45,753 bases of DNA from Bacteroidaceae bacterium. GTDB taxonomy: Bacteria; Bacteroidota; Bacteroidia; Bacteroidales; Bacteroidaceae. The translations under genes were made by a program, and so were the position numbers. Below the pieces are notes generated by a model. It made no database searches, was not told where the DNA came from, and worked only from the letters and a program-made list of their open reading frames with translations. Location of the stretch: contig JAFWXX010000003.1 in the NCBI GenBank assembly GCA_017522915.1, forward strand, positions 1 to 45,753, written 5' to 3'. This document shows, one piece after another, positions 14,097-22,883 of this stretch; positions within the stretch are counted from its first letter, which is position 1; every line of letters starts with the position of its first letter.

Positions 14097-14131
14097 ACTC
14101 CGGGAACAATTATGTTTGTCCGGAGTTTTTT
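14097..14131 (+). terminator. Rho-independent terminator after glsB
   Basis: ACTCCGG (14097-14103) pairs with CCGGAGT (14120-14126), enclosing an AT-rich loop, and is followed by a run of T (14126-14131). It begins 8 nt after the glsB stop and ends 14 nt before dut, so dut must have read-through or a promoter overlapping this hairpin. Confidence 0.85.
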
Positions 14132-14145
14132 ATAGATGACGGATT

Positions 14146-14577
14146 ATGAAAGTCGAGATAATAAACAAGTCAAAGCATCAGCTTCCTGCCTATGAGACAA
14201 TTCTTTCGGCAGGAATGGATTTGAGGGCTAATCTTGATGAGCCCATAGTGCTGCAGCCACTGCAGCGCGCTCTTGTTCCAACCGGCCTTTTCATGGCTCT
14301 TCCGGCCGGTTATGAGGCACAGGTACGCCCCCGTAGCGGTCTGGCAATAAAGAAGGGCATAACGGTTCTCAATTCACCGGGTACGGTCGATGCCGATTAT
14401 CGTGGAGAGGTGTGTGTCATACTTGTCAACCTCTCAAATGAACCGTTCACTGTTGCTGATGGCGAGCGTGTGGCCCAGATGGTGATTGCACGTCACGAAC
14501 AGGTGGAGTGGTGTGAGGTTGAGGTGCTCGGCGAGACAGAGCGCGGTGCCGGCGGTTTCGGGCATACAGGTGTATAA
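14146..14577 (+). CDS. dut: Deoxyuridine 5'-triphosphate nucleotidohydrolase (dUTPase)
   Basis: dUTPase hydrolyses dUTP to dUMP and pyrophosphate, keeping uracil out of DNA and feeding dTMP synthesis. The 143-residue product shows the trimeric dUTPase motifs in order: AGMDLRA (motif 1), [12 protein letters not shown] (motif 2), [10 protein letters not shown] (motif 3, with the catalytic Asp), ERVAQMVI (motif 4), and the C-terminal [10 protein letters not shown] (motif 5). All are intact. It lies 21 nt upstream of the TPR gene and probably shares its transcript. Confidence 0.98.
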   Translation: MKVEIINKSKHQLPAYETILSAGMDLRANLDEPIVLQPLQRALVPTGLFMALPAGYEAQVRPRSGLAIKKGITVLNSPGTVDADYRGEVCVILVNLSNEPFTVADGERVAQMVIARHEQVEWCEVEVLGETERGAGGFGHTGV

Positions 14578-14598
14578 AAACAAATTCCTATAATCGGA

Positions 14599-16338
14599 AT
14601 GAGGCGGTTGTTCCTATATATAATTACCCTGATGTTGCTCTTTGGCATGAATCCTGTTCATGCCCAGAGCACTATGTCCGCTTCCGACAGCATAGCACGT
14701 GCACGTGCCGTGGAGTATTACTTCATGCAGTCGGTGATGCTGATGCAGAAGGACAGTGTTGACCAAAGCATGGAAATGCTTGAGCATTGCCGTGCCTTAG
14801 ACCCTAACTCCTCTGCAGTGATGTATGAACTGGCTTCATTCTACATGTTCCTTAACCGTGACAGCGCAGCTCACGAGCTGCTGAACCGAATGGTTGCGTC
14901 CGACCCTACAAACAAGTACTACAACCAGGTCCTTGTCAACTACTATTACAAGACCGGAGACAAGGAGTCGGCAATCAAGGTCTTTGAGGCAATGCTGGAC
15001 AAGTCCAGTTCCAAGGGCGAGATATACCAGTCGCTATATACGCTTTATACGGAAACATCCCAGTACGATAAGGCTATTTCGGCTCTCGATGAGTATGGTC
15101 GTATTGAGGGGTATAATGAGGATATGGAGATACACAAGCTCCGTCTTTATGTCATGAAGAGTGATACCGCCTCTTCGTTCGGAATCGTGAACAGGCTCAT
15201 TGAGAAGAATCCCGGTGATATGCGCTATGTTACACTGCTGGGCGATACATATGAGCTGTATGGCAAGTACAAAGAAGCTCACGATGCTTTTGCTCAGGTG
15301 CTTTCAGAGACTCCCGATGATATCTATGCATTGTCTTCTTTGGCCGGTCTCTATCAGTTGCAGCAGAACGACTCTCTCTATTGCAATACGGTAGAACGTC
15401 TGCTCAAGAGCGAGAAACTGGATACAAAACGCAGAATCGAGACACTCTTAGGCTATACCCGTCATAAGGAGGCTGCGGACACGGCATATATGATGGGATT
15501 CTTGAAGGAGATAACAGCGTTGCCTTTCGACCAGAAAGAGCTGGCTGAGTTCTACGTGCAGTACATGAATTACCGTAAAGCTCCACAGGACAGCATAGTT
15601 CCGGTGCTTGAGAAACTGCTTCAAATAGACCCTGAGCATCGTGCCTCGATGTTGCAGATGTTGGTATTTGCAGCAGAAAGAAATGATTATGAGGCTGTTG
15701 TGAAGTATGCCGACAATGCTATGATGTATCTTCCCGACTTGCTGGAACTTTACTATTACAAAGGTGTCGCATGCTATCTTCTGGGTAGAAAAGAGGAGTG
15801 TATAGATATATACAGCAAGGGGCTTGCACGCCGTTCCGAGGAGAGCTCATACGAGATTGTTTCAACGGTATTCATGCAACTGGGTGATACTTACCACGAA
15901 TTCGGGAGAATGGATGAGTGCATGCAAGCGTATGATTCGGCTCTGGTATATAATCCGTCAAACATCAATGTGCTGAACAATTATGCCTATTATCTCTCGC
16001 TGGAGGGAAGGGACCTTCAGCGTGCTTTGGAAATGAGCAGGAAAACCATAGATGAAGATCCGGACAATCCGATATATGTAGATACATACGCTTGGGTTCT
16101 GTTCATGCTGGAGAGATATGAGGAGGCCCGTGCATACGCCGACAAACTTATGACACTGGACAGTGAAAAGAGTGCTGTCGAGTATCTCCATTGCGGTGAC
16201 ATTTATGCAAAGTGCGGAAATATCGACAAGGCAGTGGAGTTCTGGTTAAAGGCTCAGGAGAGCGGTGATGACTCGAAGCTCCTCAAGAAAAAAATAAAGA
16301 AACGCCGTTACTACAATGAGAAGAAACCGAGGAAATAG
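14599..16338 (+). CDS. Secreted tetratricopeptide-repeat protein
   Basis: The 579-residue product begins with a signal peptide (MRRLFLYIITLMLLFGMNPVHAQ, cleavage after the AQ) and is otherwise almost entirely helical TPR units. Typical ones include SSAVMYELASFYMFLNRDSA, DMRYVTLLGDTYELYGKYKE, NVLNNYAYYLSLEGRDLQRA and YVDTYAWVLFMLERYEEARA. TPR arrays mediate protein-protein contacts, and this one should act in the periplasm or at the outer membrane. The end is very basic (KKKIKKRRYYNEKKPRK). Its last 23 nt overlap the start of the DUF4292 lipoprotein gene, which implies translational coupling. No enzymatic domain is visible and the partner is unknown. Confidence 0.88.
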   Translation: MRRLFLYIITLMLLFGMNPVHAQSTMSASDSIARARAVEYYFMQSVMLMQKDSVDQSMEMLEHCRALDPNSSAVMYELASFYMFLNRDSAAHELLNRMVASDPTNKYYNQVLVNYYYKTGDKESAIKVFEAMLDKSSSKGEIYQSLYTLYTETSQYDKAISALDEYGRIEGYNEDMEIHKLRLYVMKSDTASSFGIVNRLIEKNPGDMRYVTLLGDTYELYGKYKEAHDAFAQVLSETPDDIYALSSLAGLYQLQQNDSLYCNTVERLLKSEKLDTKRRIETLLGYTRHKEAADTAYMMGFLKEITALPFDQKELAEFYVQYMNYRKAPQDSIVPVLEKLLQIDPEHRASMLQMLVFAAERNDYEAVVKYADNAMMYLPDLLELYYYKGVACYLLGRKEECIDIYSKGLARRSEESSYEIVSTVFMQLGDTYHEFGRMDECMQAYDSALVYNPSNINVLNNYAYYLSLEGRDLQRALEMSRKTIDEDPDNPIYVDTYAWVLFMLERYEEARAYADKLMTLDSEKSAVEYLHCGDIYAKCGNIDKAVEFWLKAQESGDDSKLLKKKIKKRRYYNEKKPRK

Positions 16339-17146
16339 CATATACTTGCTCTTGCTTTTCGCTGTTCTGTTGCTTGCCGGCTGTTCATCCAAGAAGCAGA
16401 TTGCACGTTCATCAGCAGCGGATGACGGTGCTGCACTTTCCGGGCTTGTGGCAGAGTCCCCGTCAATGAGGACCGGACACAGCAGTATATCAGCAAACAC
16501 CCGTTTGTCGGTCGATATTGACGGAAAAAGCGTTTCGGCAGGCGGAACCTTGCGTATAAAGAAAGGTGAAGGAGTGCAATTGGGCATTACGGCTTTTGGC
16601 CTGATGGAGGTTGCCTGCCTTGAGTTCTTGCCGGCAAACATGCGTGTAATAAATAAGGTTGGAAAAGAGTATTCCGAACTCCCTTATGCCGATGTCGCAT
16701 TTCTGCAAAAGACAGGGATTGATTACGGCTTGTTTGAGTCGCTTTTTCTGAACCGGATGTTCTCTCCCGATGGGAGGCCGGTTGCCGAATGCTTGAATAC
16801 TATGGATATTGAGGCAGTCGGAGATTCGGTGAGAGTCTCTACAAAGGAGCATAAGGGGGTGGTTTACCATTTTTTGTTCGATAAGCTAACTGCAAATCTT
16901 GTCAGAAGCGAAGGCGTGTACCATAATGGCGCAAAGGTAGTATGTTCTTATCAGGATTTTGAGGAACTCGATAGTGTCCCGTTCCCGCGTACAATGTCTC
17001 TTTCTCTTGAAGGAGCAGGAAAGAATCTCTCTCTGCTGCTAAAGATGAGTAAAGTGTCGGCTTCGGAATTTGACTTCTCGCCAAGAAAGGTATCATCGGG
17101 CTATAAGAGGGAAGAGGCTCTTGACCTGCTTAAATCACTTGAATGA
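16316..17146 (+). CDS. DUF4292-type lipoprotein
   Basis: The 276-residue product has a lipoprotein signal peptide ending in the lipobox LLAGC (Cys at about residue 22). The mature part is a beta-rich domain that resembles the DUF4292 family of Bacteroidota, which is generally thought to be related to the LolA/LolB lipoprotein-carrier fold. That relation was not tested here. The order dut – TPR protein – DUF4292 – EnvC-like suggests a shared role in the envelope. The start codon lies inside the TPR gene; the next gene follows 31 nt later. Confidence 0.75.
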   Translation: MRRNRGNSIYLLLLFAVLLLAGCSSKKQIARSSAADDGAALSGLVAESPSMRTGHSSISANTRLSVDIDGKSVSAGGTLRIKKGEGVQLGITAFGLMEVACLEFLPANMRVINKVGKEYSELPYADVAFLQKTGIDYGLFESLFLNRMFSPDGRPVAECLNTMDIEAVGDSVRVSTKEHKGVVYHFLFDKLTANLVRSEGVYHNGAKVVCSYQDFEELDSVPFPRTMSLSLEGAGKNLSLLLKMSKVSASEFDFSPRKVSSGYKREEALDLLKSLE

Positions 17147-17177
17147 CCATAATGATTAAATCTGCTGTAACTGTTAT

Positions 17178-18437
17178 ATGAAGAACACTCTGTTTGCATA
17201 TCTATTGCCACTCCTCATGTTGCTTTTCTTTGCAGCCGGCAATGCCTTTGCCCAGAACACGTCAATCAAGGAGATGCGTGCGAAGGCCGGTACACTGCGT
17301 AAGGATATTGCCGAGAAGGAGAAGATTCTGCTCTCTTCAAAAAAGGATGTCAACAGCAAACTTGCTAATCTTGATATTGTAACAGCTAAGATAAACGACC
17401 GTAAGAAGCTCATAGGCCTCATTAATGAGGAAGTGAAGATTATAAATGGTGAAATCAGGATACTGAACCGTGAGAAGGATATGTTGCAAGGTCAGGTCAG
17501 CAAGTCGCGCAGCGAATATGCCGAGGCTCTTCGCCGTGCCCGCAAGTACAGCAGTTTCAACAGCAAGCTGATGTTCATCTTCTCCGGCAACGATTTCAAT
17601 ACGATGCTTCGCCGGTACAGGTATGTAAAGGAGTATATGGATGCTCACAAGGTCCTGGCCGACAGCCTGAAAGTAAAGATAGGAACGCTGGAGAAGAAAC
17701 GTTCCGAACTTGAGGCTGTACGAAAGGCCAAGAAGGAGAGCCTTGCAACCCTTGAAGCAGAACGTACAAAGCTGCAAGGTCTGGAAAACAAGCAGCGTGC
17801 TATCGTGAAGGAGTTGCAGAAAGAGTACAGAAAGGTAGAGAAGGAACTGAAGAAGAAACGCAATGACCTTAATAAACTCAATAAGTCTATTGAACGTGAG
17901 ATAGAGAAGGCATTGGCCGCAGAGCGTGAGGCAAAGCGTCGTGCCGCAAAGAAGTCGGGCAAGGGTGAACCTTCAAAGGGCAGTACCGCGTATAAGGAGG
18001 ATGAAGGTGTTGTTGCCATGACCGGTTCTTTCGAAAAGAACAGGAAGAAGTTGCCGGTTCCTATCACTGGGCCTTATCTTCTGGTTGAAAGGTTCGGAGT
18101 GAAGAATGCCATTTCGGGCAAGGGTAATGTCCCTATAAATACCGGCGGTATAACCTTTGAGGGCAACAAGGGTGCAAAGGCACGCTGTATCTTCGACGGA
18201 AAGGTTACGGCTGTGTTCGGCTCAGGCAACTATGCTTTTGTCCTGGTTCGTCATGGAAAGTACATTTCGGTATATTGTAATCTCAAGAACATACGTGTTA
18301 AGGGCGGTAGCAACATAAAGGCCGGTGATATTATAGGAGAGATTGCGCCCGATGCCAAGGACGGCAATCCGCGTATGCTGTTCCAGATACGTCTCGAAAA
18401 GAAGACCCTCAATCCGGAAGAGTGGTTGAGTCTGTAA
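17178..18437 (+). CDS. EnvC-like murein hydrolase activator with degenerate LytM (M23) domain
   Basis: The 419-residue protein has a signal peptide (cleaved near AFAQ), a long charged coiled coil (about 25-255) and a C-terminal LytM domain (about 290-419). The zinc ligands of active M23 peptidases are missing: the usual H-x3-D is replaced by NTGGITF, the HLHFE position reads MLFQIR, and the YxHL position reads YCNL. This is the pattern of EnvC/NlpD-type activators, which switch on amidases instead of cutting peptidoglycan themselves. A role in daughter-cell separation through a periplasmic amidase is therefore inferred; no amidase gene lies in this window. A palindromic terminator follows at once. 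Confidence 0.85.
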   Translation: MKNTLFAYLLPLLMLLFFAAGNAFAQNTSIKEMRAKAGTLRKDIAEKEKILLSSKKDVNSKLANLDIVTAKINDRKKLIGLINEEVKIINGEIRILNREKDMLQGQVSKSRSEYAEALRRARKYSSFNSKLMFIFSGNDFNTMLRRYRYVKEYMDAHKVLADSLKVKIGTLEKKRSELEAVRKAKKESLATLEAERTKLQGLENKQRAIVKELQKEYRKVEKELKKKRNDLNKLNKSIEREIEKALAAEREAKRRAAKKSGKGEPSKGSTAYKEDEGVVAMTGSFEKNRKKLPVPITGPYLLVERFGVKNAISGKGNVPINTGGITFEGNKGAKARCIFDGKVTAVFGSGNYAFVLVRHGKYISVYCNLKNIRVKGGSNIKAGDIIGEIAPDAKDGNPRMLFQIRLEKKTLNPEEWLSL

Positions 18438-18440
18438 TAC

Positions 18441-18470
18441 AAATTAAGCGGTCAGCTGACCGCTTAATTT
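18441..18470. terminator. Bidirectional terminator between envC-like gene and argD
   Basis: This is a perfect 30-bp palindrome with two 15-nt arms (AAATTAAGCGGTCAG and its complement) and no unpaired loop base. The A/T ends provide a T-run on either strand. It lies 3 nt after the envC-like stop and 5 nt past the argD stop, so one element serves both convergent operons. Confidence 0.9.
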
Positions 18471-18475
18471 GATAT

Positions 18476-19597
18476 TTATATTACCCTCTTGAATCTGTCG
18501 ATGAATTCTGCAGCCTGTTCAATTGTCAATGTGAGCGGCGGCAAGAGGCGAATGACGTTCGTCCCGCTGACTCCGGTAAAGACGTGCTCCTCGAACAGAA
18601 GCCTTCGGCGTATCTCCTTTATCGGTTCCTCAAATTCAATGCCAATCATAAGTCCGCGTCCACGTACCTCCTTAATGCCTTCAAGGCCTCTGAGCTCTTT
18701 CATAAGGAAGTTGCCCACACTGTTCGCGTTTTCCAGGAGTCTCTCCTCTTCCATTACATCAATTACTGCTTCTGCTGCAGCACATGCGAGGTGGTTTCCG
18801 CCGAACGTAGTGCCCAGCTCGCCATATACAGGCTCGAATTTAGGGCTTATGAGTACAACTCCAATGGGAAAACCGTTCCCGATACCCTTTGCCTGCGTTA
18901 TGATGTCCGGCCTTATGCCGGCCCATTGGTGTGCAAAGAACTTTCCGCTTCGTCCGCAACCGCTCTGTATCTCGTCAAGTATAAGTGTGGTTCCGGTCTC
19001 ATTGCAAGTCATCTGCAATTCCTGCAGGAATTCATCCGATGGTATCTGTATGCCACCTACTCCTTGAATACCCTCTATTATCACTGCTGTAACGTCACCT
19101 TTCGCAATCTCAGAACGCACACCTTCGATGTCGCCGAGTTGCAGATATGTGGTGTGTCCGTTTGCGTTTATAGGCGCGATTATTCCAGGGTTGTCGGTAA
19201 TCTCTACTGCAAGCGAAGTACGCCCGTGGAAAGCCTTTTTAAAGGCTATTACACGCTTTTTGCCGTTCTTGAACGACGAAAGCTTCAGTGCATTCTCGTT
19301 GGCCTCTGCTCCTGAGTTTATAAAGAAAAGGCTATAATCCTCATAACCGCTTATGCGTCCTATCTTTTCGGCAACTCTCTGCTGCAGGGCATTTATTACC
19401 GAATTGGAGTAGAACCCCAGTTCTGCAACCTGCTTGCTTATCTTTTCCACATACTTCGGATGAGCATGCCCGATTGAAATCACAGCATGCCCTCCATAGA
19501 GGTCGAGATACTCTGTACCTTTGTCATCCCAAACCCTGCATCCATCTCCTTTGATAATGTTTACATCAAAGAGCGGGTAAACATCATATAGCTTCAT
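18476..19597 (-). CDS. argD: Acetylornithine/succinylornithine aminotransferase
   Basis: ArgD is a class-III PLP aminotransferase that converts N-acyl-glutamate semialdehyde to N-acyl-ornithine. The 373-residue protein contains NSGAEANENALKLS (PLP phosphate site), LILDEIQSGCGRSGKFF with Asp208, and the Schiff-base Lys237 in ITQAKGIGNG. It is the last gene of the arg operon, 12 nt after argC. Bacteroides is known to use N-succinyl instead of N-acetyl intermediates, so the natural substrate here is probably the succinylated form; the sequence by itself does not prove this. Confidence 0.93.
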   Translation of the reverse strand: MKLYDVYPLFDVNIIKGDGCRVWDDKGTEYLDLYGGHAVISIGHAHPKYVEKISKQVAELGFYSNSVINALQQRVAEKIGRISGYEDYSLFFINSGAEANENALKLSSFKNGKKRVIAFKKAFHGRTSLAVEITDNPGIIAPINANGHTTYLQLGDIEGVRSEIAKGDVTAVIIEGIQGVGGIQIPSDEFLQELQMTCNETGTTLILDEIQSGCGRSGKFFAHQWAGIRPDIITQAKGIGNGFPIGVVLISPKFEPVYGELGTTFGGNHLACAAAEAVIDVMEEERLLENANSVGNFLMKELRGLEGIKEVRGRGLMIGIEFEEPIKEIRRRLLFEEHVFTGVSGTNVIRLLPPLTLTIEQAAEFIDRFKRVI

Positions 19598-19609
19598 CTC
19601 TTTCTATAG

Positions 19610-20578
19610 TTAGAATGCCGAAGGCTTCAGTTGCAGGCCCACTGTTTCGGCAAGCCCGAACAGAAGGTTCATGTTATGTACCGCCTGGCCGCTCGCTCCC
19701 TTAAGGAGGTTGTCGATTACAGATGTTATCAGCAGTTTGTTGCCATGCTTCTCAAGGTGTATAAGGCACTTGTTCGTGTTTACGACCTGCTTGAGATCTA
19801 CAGGCTTGTTCACTATGTGGGTGAACGAGTCGCGTTCATAGTAGCTCTCATAAAGCTTGTAAAGAGTCTGTATGTCAAGGTCGCACTTTACCACCAACGT
19901 TGCGAATATGCCGCGAGGGAAGTCTCCGCGGTACGGTATGAAGTCTATCTCGCCGTCATAATCGGGCTGCAGTTGCTTTATGCTCTGCATTATCTCCGGC
20001 ATGTGCTGATGCTCAAACGGCTTGTATATGCTTATATTGTTGTTCCTCCAGCTGAAGTGAGTGTTTGTAGTAGGCTTTGCGCCTGCACCGCTGCTGCCTG
20101 TTATGGCATTGACCGAGATGTCACCCTTAAGCAGATGCTCCTTAGCCAAGGGCAGCAATCCAAGTTCGATGCATGTCGCGAAGCATCCTGGATTGGCAAC
20201 GTAACGGCTCTTGCATGTGTTGCGGCGGTTAAGTTCCGGCAGTCCGTAGATGAAGTCATGGTCGTGCCCCTTTATGCGGTAGTCCATAGAGAGGTCTATC
20301 ACCTTCAACTCGTCGGGCAGTGCGTGGCTCTCCATGAACTTTCGGGAATCGCCGTGTGCCGAGCAGAGAAAGAGAAGGTCTATCTCCTCGAAAGGCATTT
20401 CGTCCGTAAACATCAGGTCTGTCTCTCCAAGGAGCCCTGCATGAACGTCCGTAATGCGGTTTCCGGCATTGCTGTTGCTATGTATGAACTTGATTTCCAC
20501 TTCGGGGTGCCACACAAGCAAGCGTATAAGTTCACCGGCTGTATATCCGGCACCTCCAATAATTCCTACTTTTATCAT
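19610..20578 (-). CDS. argC: N-acyl-gamma-glutamyl-phosphate reductase
   Basis: ArgC reduces N-acyl-glutamyl phosphate to the semialdehyde with NADPH. The 322-residue product has an N-terminal Rossmann motif GIIGGAGYTAGELIRLL and the catalytic Cys132 in YVANPGCFATC. It also has the conserved GSSGAGAKPT loop and HQHMPEI. The length fits the short type of ArgC. It lies between argG and argD with 12-nt gaps on both sides, so it is firmly part of the operon. Confidence 0.96.
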   Translation of the reverse strand: MIKVGIIGGAGYTAGELIRLLVWHPEVEIKFIHSNSNAGNRITDVHAGLLGETDLMFTDEMPFEEIDLLFLCSAHGDSRKFMESHALPDELKVIDLSMDYRIKGHDHDFIYGLPELNRRNTCKSRYVANPGCFATCIELGLLPLAKEHLLKGDISVNAITGSSGAGAKPTTNTHFSWRNNNISIYKPFEHQHMPEIMQSIKQLQPDYDGEIDFIPYRGDFPRGIFATLVVKCDLDIQTLYKLYESYYERDSFTHIVNKPVDLKQVVNTNKCLIHLEKHGNKLLITSVIDNLLKGASGQAVHNMNLLFGLAETVGLQLKPSAF

Positions 20579-20590
20579 AATGGTATATAG

Positions 20591-21793
20591 TTATATTTTC
20601 TCGTCGGGGTGATTGGCATAATATGCACGAAGCGGCGTGGATGTAACCTTGATGAATCCTTTGGCATCCTCGGCACTCCAGCCTTTCTGTACCTCGCCAT
20701 ATTCTCCCAACTTGTTCTTTACAAGGTCGTTCGGAGAATCTACACCTACGGTCTCAAAATGCTTCGGCATCAGTTTCAGTATTGCAGTTCCGGTCACGTT
20801 GCGCTGCGAGCTTTCAAGCATTGCCTCGATGTCGCGCATGACAGGCTCAAGGTATTGGCTCTCATGCAGGAACATGCCATACCAGTTTGCAACCTGGTCT
20901 TTCCAGTACTGTTGCCATTTGCTAAGGGTGTATTTCTCCAGGAACTTGTGCGCGGCAATTATCAGCATTGGGGCTGCAGCCTCAAAGCCTACACGTCCCT
21001 TGATGCCTATGATTGTGTCGCCTACATGCATGTCGCGTCCTATTCCGTATGCCGCACCAATCTCCTCTACTGTCAGAATTGCCTTGATAGGGTCATCATA
21101 CTCCTTGCCGTTTACAGCCTTGAGTTCTCCGTTGCGGAATGTCAGTCGCAACTCCTCTTCACCCTCCTTCTCTACCTGTTTCAGGTACGCGCTTTCCGGC
21201 AACCCTTGCGTAGAGTCAAGAATCTCTCCGCCGCAGATTGATGTTCCCCATAAACCTACGTTATATGAGTATTTGAGTTTTGCAAAGTCGGCCTTGAAGC
21301 CATGTTCGTTAAGATAGTTGACCTCAAACTCGCGTGTAAGTGTCATGTCGCGTGTTAATGTTATTATCTCAACGCCAGGTGAGCATACAAGGAATGTCAT
21401 GTCGAAGCGTATTTGGTCATTCCCGGCCCCGGTAGAACCGTGTGCAATGGCATCAGCTCCAATCTCATTCGCATAGCGTGCGATAGCCAATGCCTGGAAT
21501 ATTCTCTCCGAAGATACCGATATCGGATATGTGCCGTTGCGCAGCACGTTTCCGTATATCATATATCTCAGACTCTTGTCGTAATATTCCCTTGTAACAT
21601 CAATTGTCACATACTCCTTTGCTCCCAACTTATATGCGTTCTCCTCATTCTGTTTCAGCTGTTCCGGGCTGAACCCTCCAGTGTTCGCGCATGCAGCATA
21701 TACCTCATAACCTTTCTCCTTGGCAAGGTACATTACAGTGAACGAAGTGTCCAGTCCACCGCTGAATGCAACAACAACCTTTTTCTTCTCCAT
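20591..21793 (-). CDS. argG: Argininosuccinate synthase
   Basis: ArgG joins citrulline and aspartate with ATP to give argininosuccinate. The 400-residue product carries the N-type ATP pyrophosphatase P-loop AFSGGLDTSF near the N-terminus and a second block HGSTGAGNDQIRF about residue 118. It is an ordinary full-length argininosuccinate synthase. It starts 29 nt after the GNAT gene and ends 12 nt before argC. argH, argF and argB are not in this window. Confidence 0.96.
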   Translation of the reverse strand: MEKKKVVVAFSGGLDTSFTVMYLAKEKGYEVYAACANTGGFSPEQLKQNEENAYKLGAKEYVTIDVTREYYDKSLRYMIYGNVLRNGTYPISVSSERIFQALAIARYANEIGADAIAHGSTGAGNDQIRFDMTFLVCSPGVEIITLTRDMTLTREFEVNYLNEHGFKADFAKLKYSYNVGLWGTSICGGEILDSTQGLPESAYLKQVEKEGEEELRLTFRNGELKAVNGKEYDDPIKAILTVEEIGAAYGIGRDMHVGDTIIGIKGRVGFEAAAPMLIIAAHKFLEKYTLSKWQQYWKDQVANWYGMFLHESQYLEPVMRDIEAMLESSQRNVTGTAILKLMPKHFETVGVDSPNDLVKNKLGEYGEVQKGWSAEDAKGFIKVTSTPLRAYYANHPDEKI

Positions 21794-21822
21794 ATATGGT
21801 GCTATGTATATTCGTTATGTAA

Positions 21823-22392
21823 TCAGTTCTTCTTCTCATGTACGGCCGGGTCGTACAGCATTGCCGTACAAATGCAGTACCGCCTGTCTGTACGAAGCAG
21901 GACATCGTGGTTCACGCAACCCTGGCATCCTTTCCAGAACGCCTCATCATCGGTCAGTTCCGAAAACGGGACAGGTACGTATCCCAGTTCGGTGTTTATC
22001 TTCATCACTGCACCGCCGCTTGTCAGTCCGAACAGCTTTGCATCGGGCCATTTCTCGCGTGAAAGCTTGAAAGCTCTTTTCTTTATTCTTCTCGCAAGGC
22101 CGTGCCCGCGGAACTTCTCTCTTACTATAAGTCCCGAATTGGCTACATACTGCTTGTTGCCCCAGCTCTCGATATAACAGAACCCGGCGAATTCTTCTCC
22201 TGCAAGCGCGATTATAGCCTTGCCCTCTTTCATCTTCTGTGCAACATACTCATGTGTGCGCCTGGCAATTCCTGTACCGCGTACTTTTGCTGCTGCGCTT
22301 ATGGTATCGAGAATCTCATCGACATACTTCTCATGCGAAGCATTGGCGATGATGACCTCTATGCCGTCATCTATTTCATCAATCCCTTTCAT
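21823..22392 (-). CDS. GNAT acyltransferase, probable N-succinylglutamate synthase
   Basis: The 189-residue protein has a GNAT acyl-CoA-binding core: GFCYIESWGNKQYVANSGL and VREKFRGHGLARRIKKRAF (the R/Q-x-x-G-x-G/A loop at about 112-117). The C-terminal tail is rich in Cys and His (FWKGCQGCVNHD, then YCICTAM), which could bind a metal. It sits between argR and argG, where a classical argA or argJ is missing. Genetic fitness data in B. thetaiotaomicron have linked the GNAT gene at this position to the first step of arginine synthesis, probably N-succinylglutamate formation. ATG at 22392 is preferred over an in-frame TTG at 22401 that overlaps the argR stop. Confidence 0.78.
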   Translation of the reverse strand: MKGIDEIDDGIEVIIANASHEKYVDEILDTISAAAKVRGTGIARRTHEYVAQKMKEGKAIIALAGEEFAGFCYIESWGNKQYVANSGLIVREKFRGHGLARRIKKRAFKLSREKWPDAKLFGLTSGGAVMKINTELGYVPVPFSELTDDEAFWKGCQGCVNHDVLLRTDRRYCICTAMLYDPAVHEKKN

Positions 22393-22397
22393 CCTAT

Positions 22398-22880
22398 TCA
22401 AATATTAGGTATAATTGTTCTCAACGCTCTCAATACAGCAGTTCTGCTTGTCCCTTCTGCCATAACAAGCATCACGGTATCATCACCGGCAATTGTACCG
22501 ATAATTTCGGCAAAATCGCAGTTGTCTATATTGTATGCCAACGTGCCTGCATAGCTTGGCTTTGTGTGTATTACGGCTATGTTGCCCGAAAACTTTATAG
22601 ACTGGTAGCCTGTCATGTCGGCCTGTGGCGTTACCGGGCGTACATCGCCTTGTGCTCCATCGTGCCTGTATTGGCTCGAACGCGGCAATACATAACGGTA
22701 GCCGCCCTGTACTCCAACCGATTTCACGACCCTCAGCTGGTGAAGGTCGCGCGACAGAGTCGCTTGGGTGAGTTTGAATCCTTCTTTTGCAAGCTCGTTC
22801 AGCAGCTCCTCCTGGCTTCCTACATCTTTTGTGGATAAAATGAGACGGATAGCTTCAAGACGTGAGTTCTTTACTTTCAT
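22398..22880 (-). CDS. argR: Arginine repressor
   Basis: ArgR is a hexameric arginine-sensing repressor. The 160-residue product has the winged-helix DNA-binding domain (residues 1-70, with GSQEELLNELAKEGFKLTQA then TLSRDLHQL) and a C-terminal hexamerisation/arginine-binding domain with IIGTIAGDDTVMLV. The ATG at 22880 gives the normal family length; an upstream extension to 23000 would run into the neighbouring terminator. As first gene of the operon it probably represses itself together with the biosynthetic genes. The GNAT gene begins 5 nt after its stop. Confidence 0.93.
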   Translation of the reverse strand: MKVKNSRLEAIRLILSTKDVGSQEELLNELAKEGFKLTQATLSRDLHQLRVVKSVGVQGGYRYVLPRSSQYRHDGAQGDVRPVTPQADMTGYQSIKFSGNIAVIHTKPSYAGTLAYNIDNCDFAEIIGTIAGDDTVMLVMAEGTSRTAVLRALRTIIPNI

Positions 22881-22883
22881 AAT

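Noticed and set aside
19631-20590. Open frame of 319 codons opposite argC
   Set aside because: It mirrors argC, whose Rossmann and catalytic Cys motifs are intact on the minus strand; no independent support.
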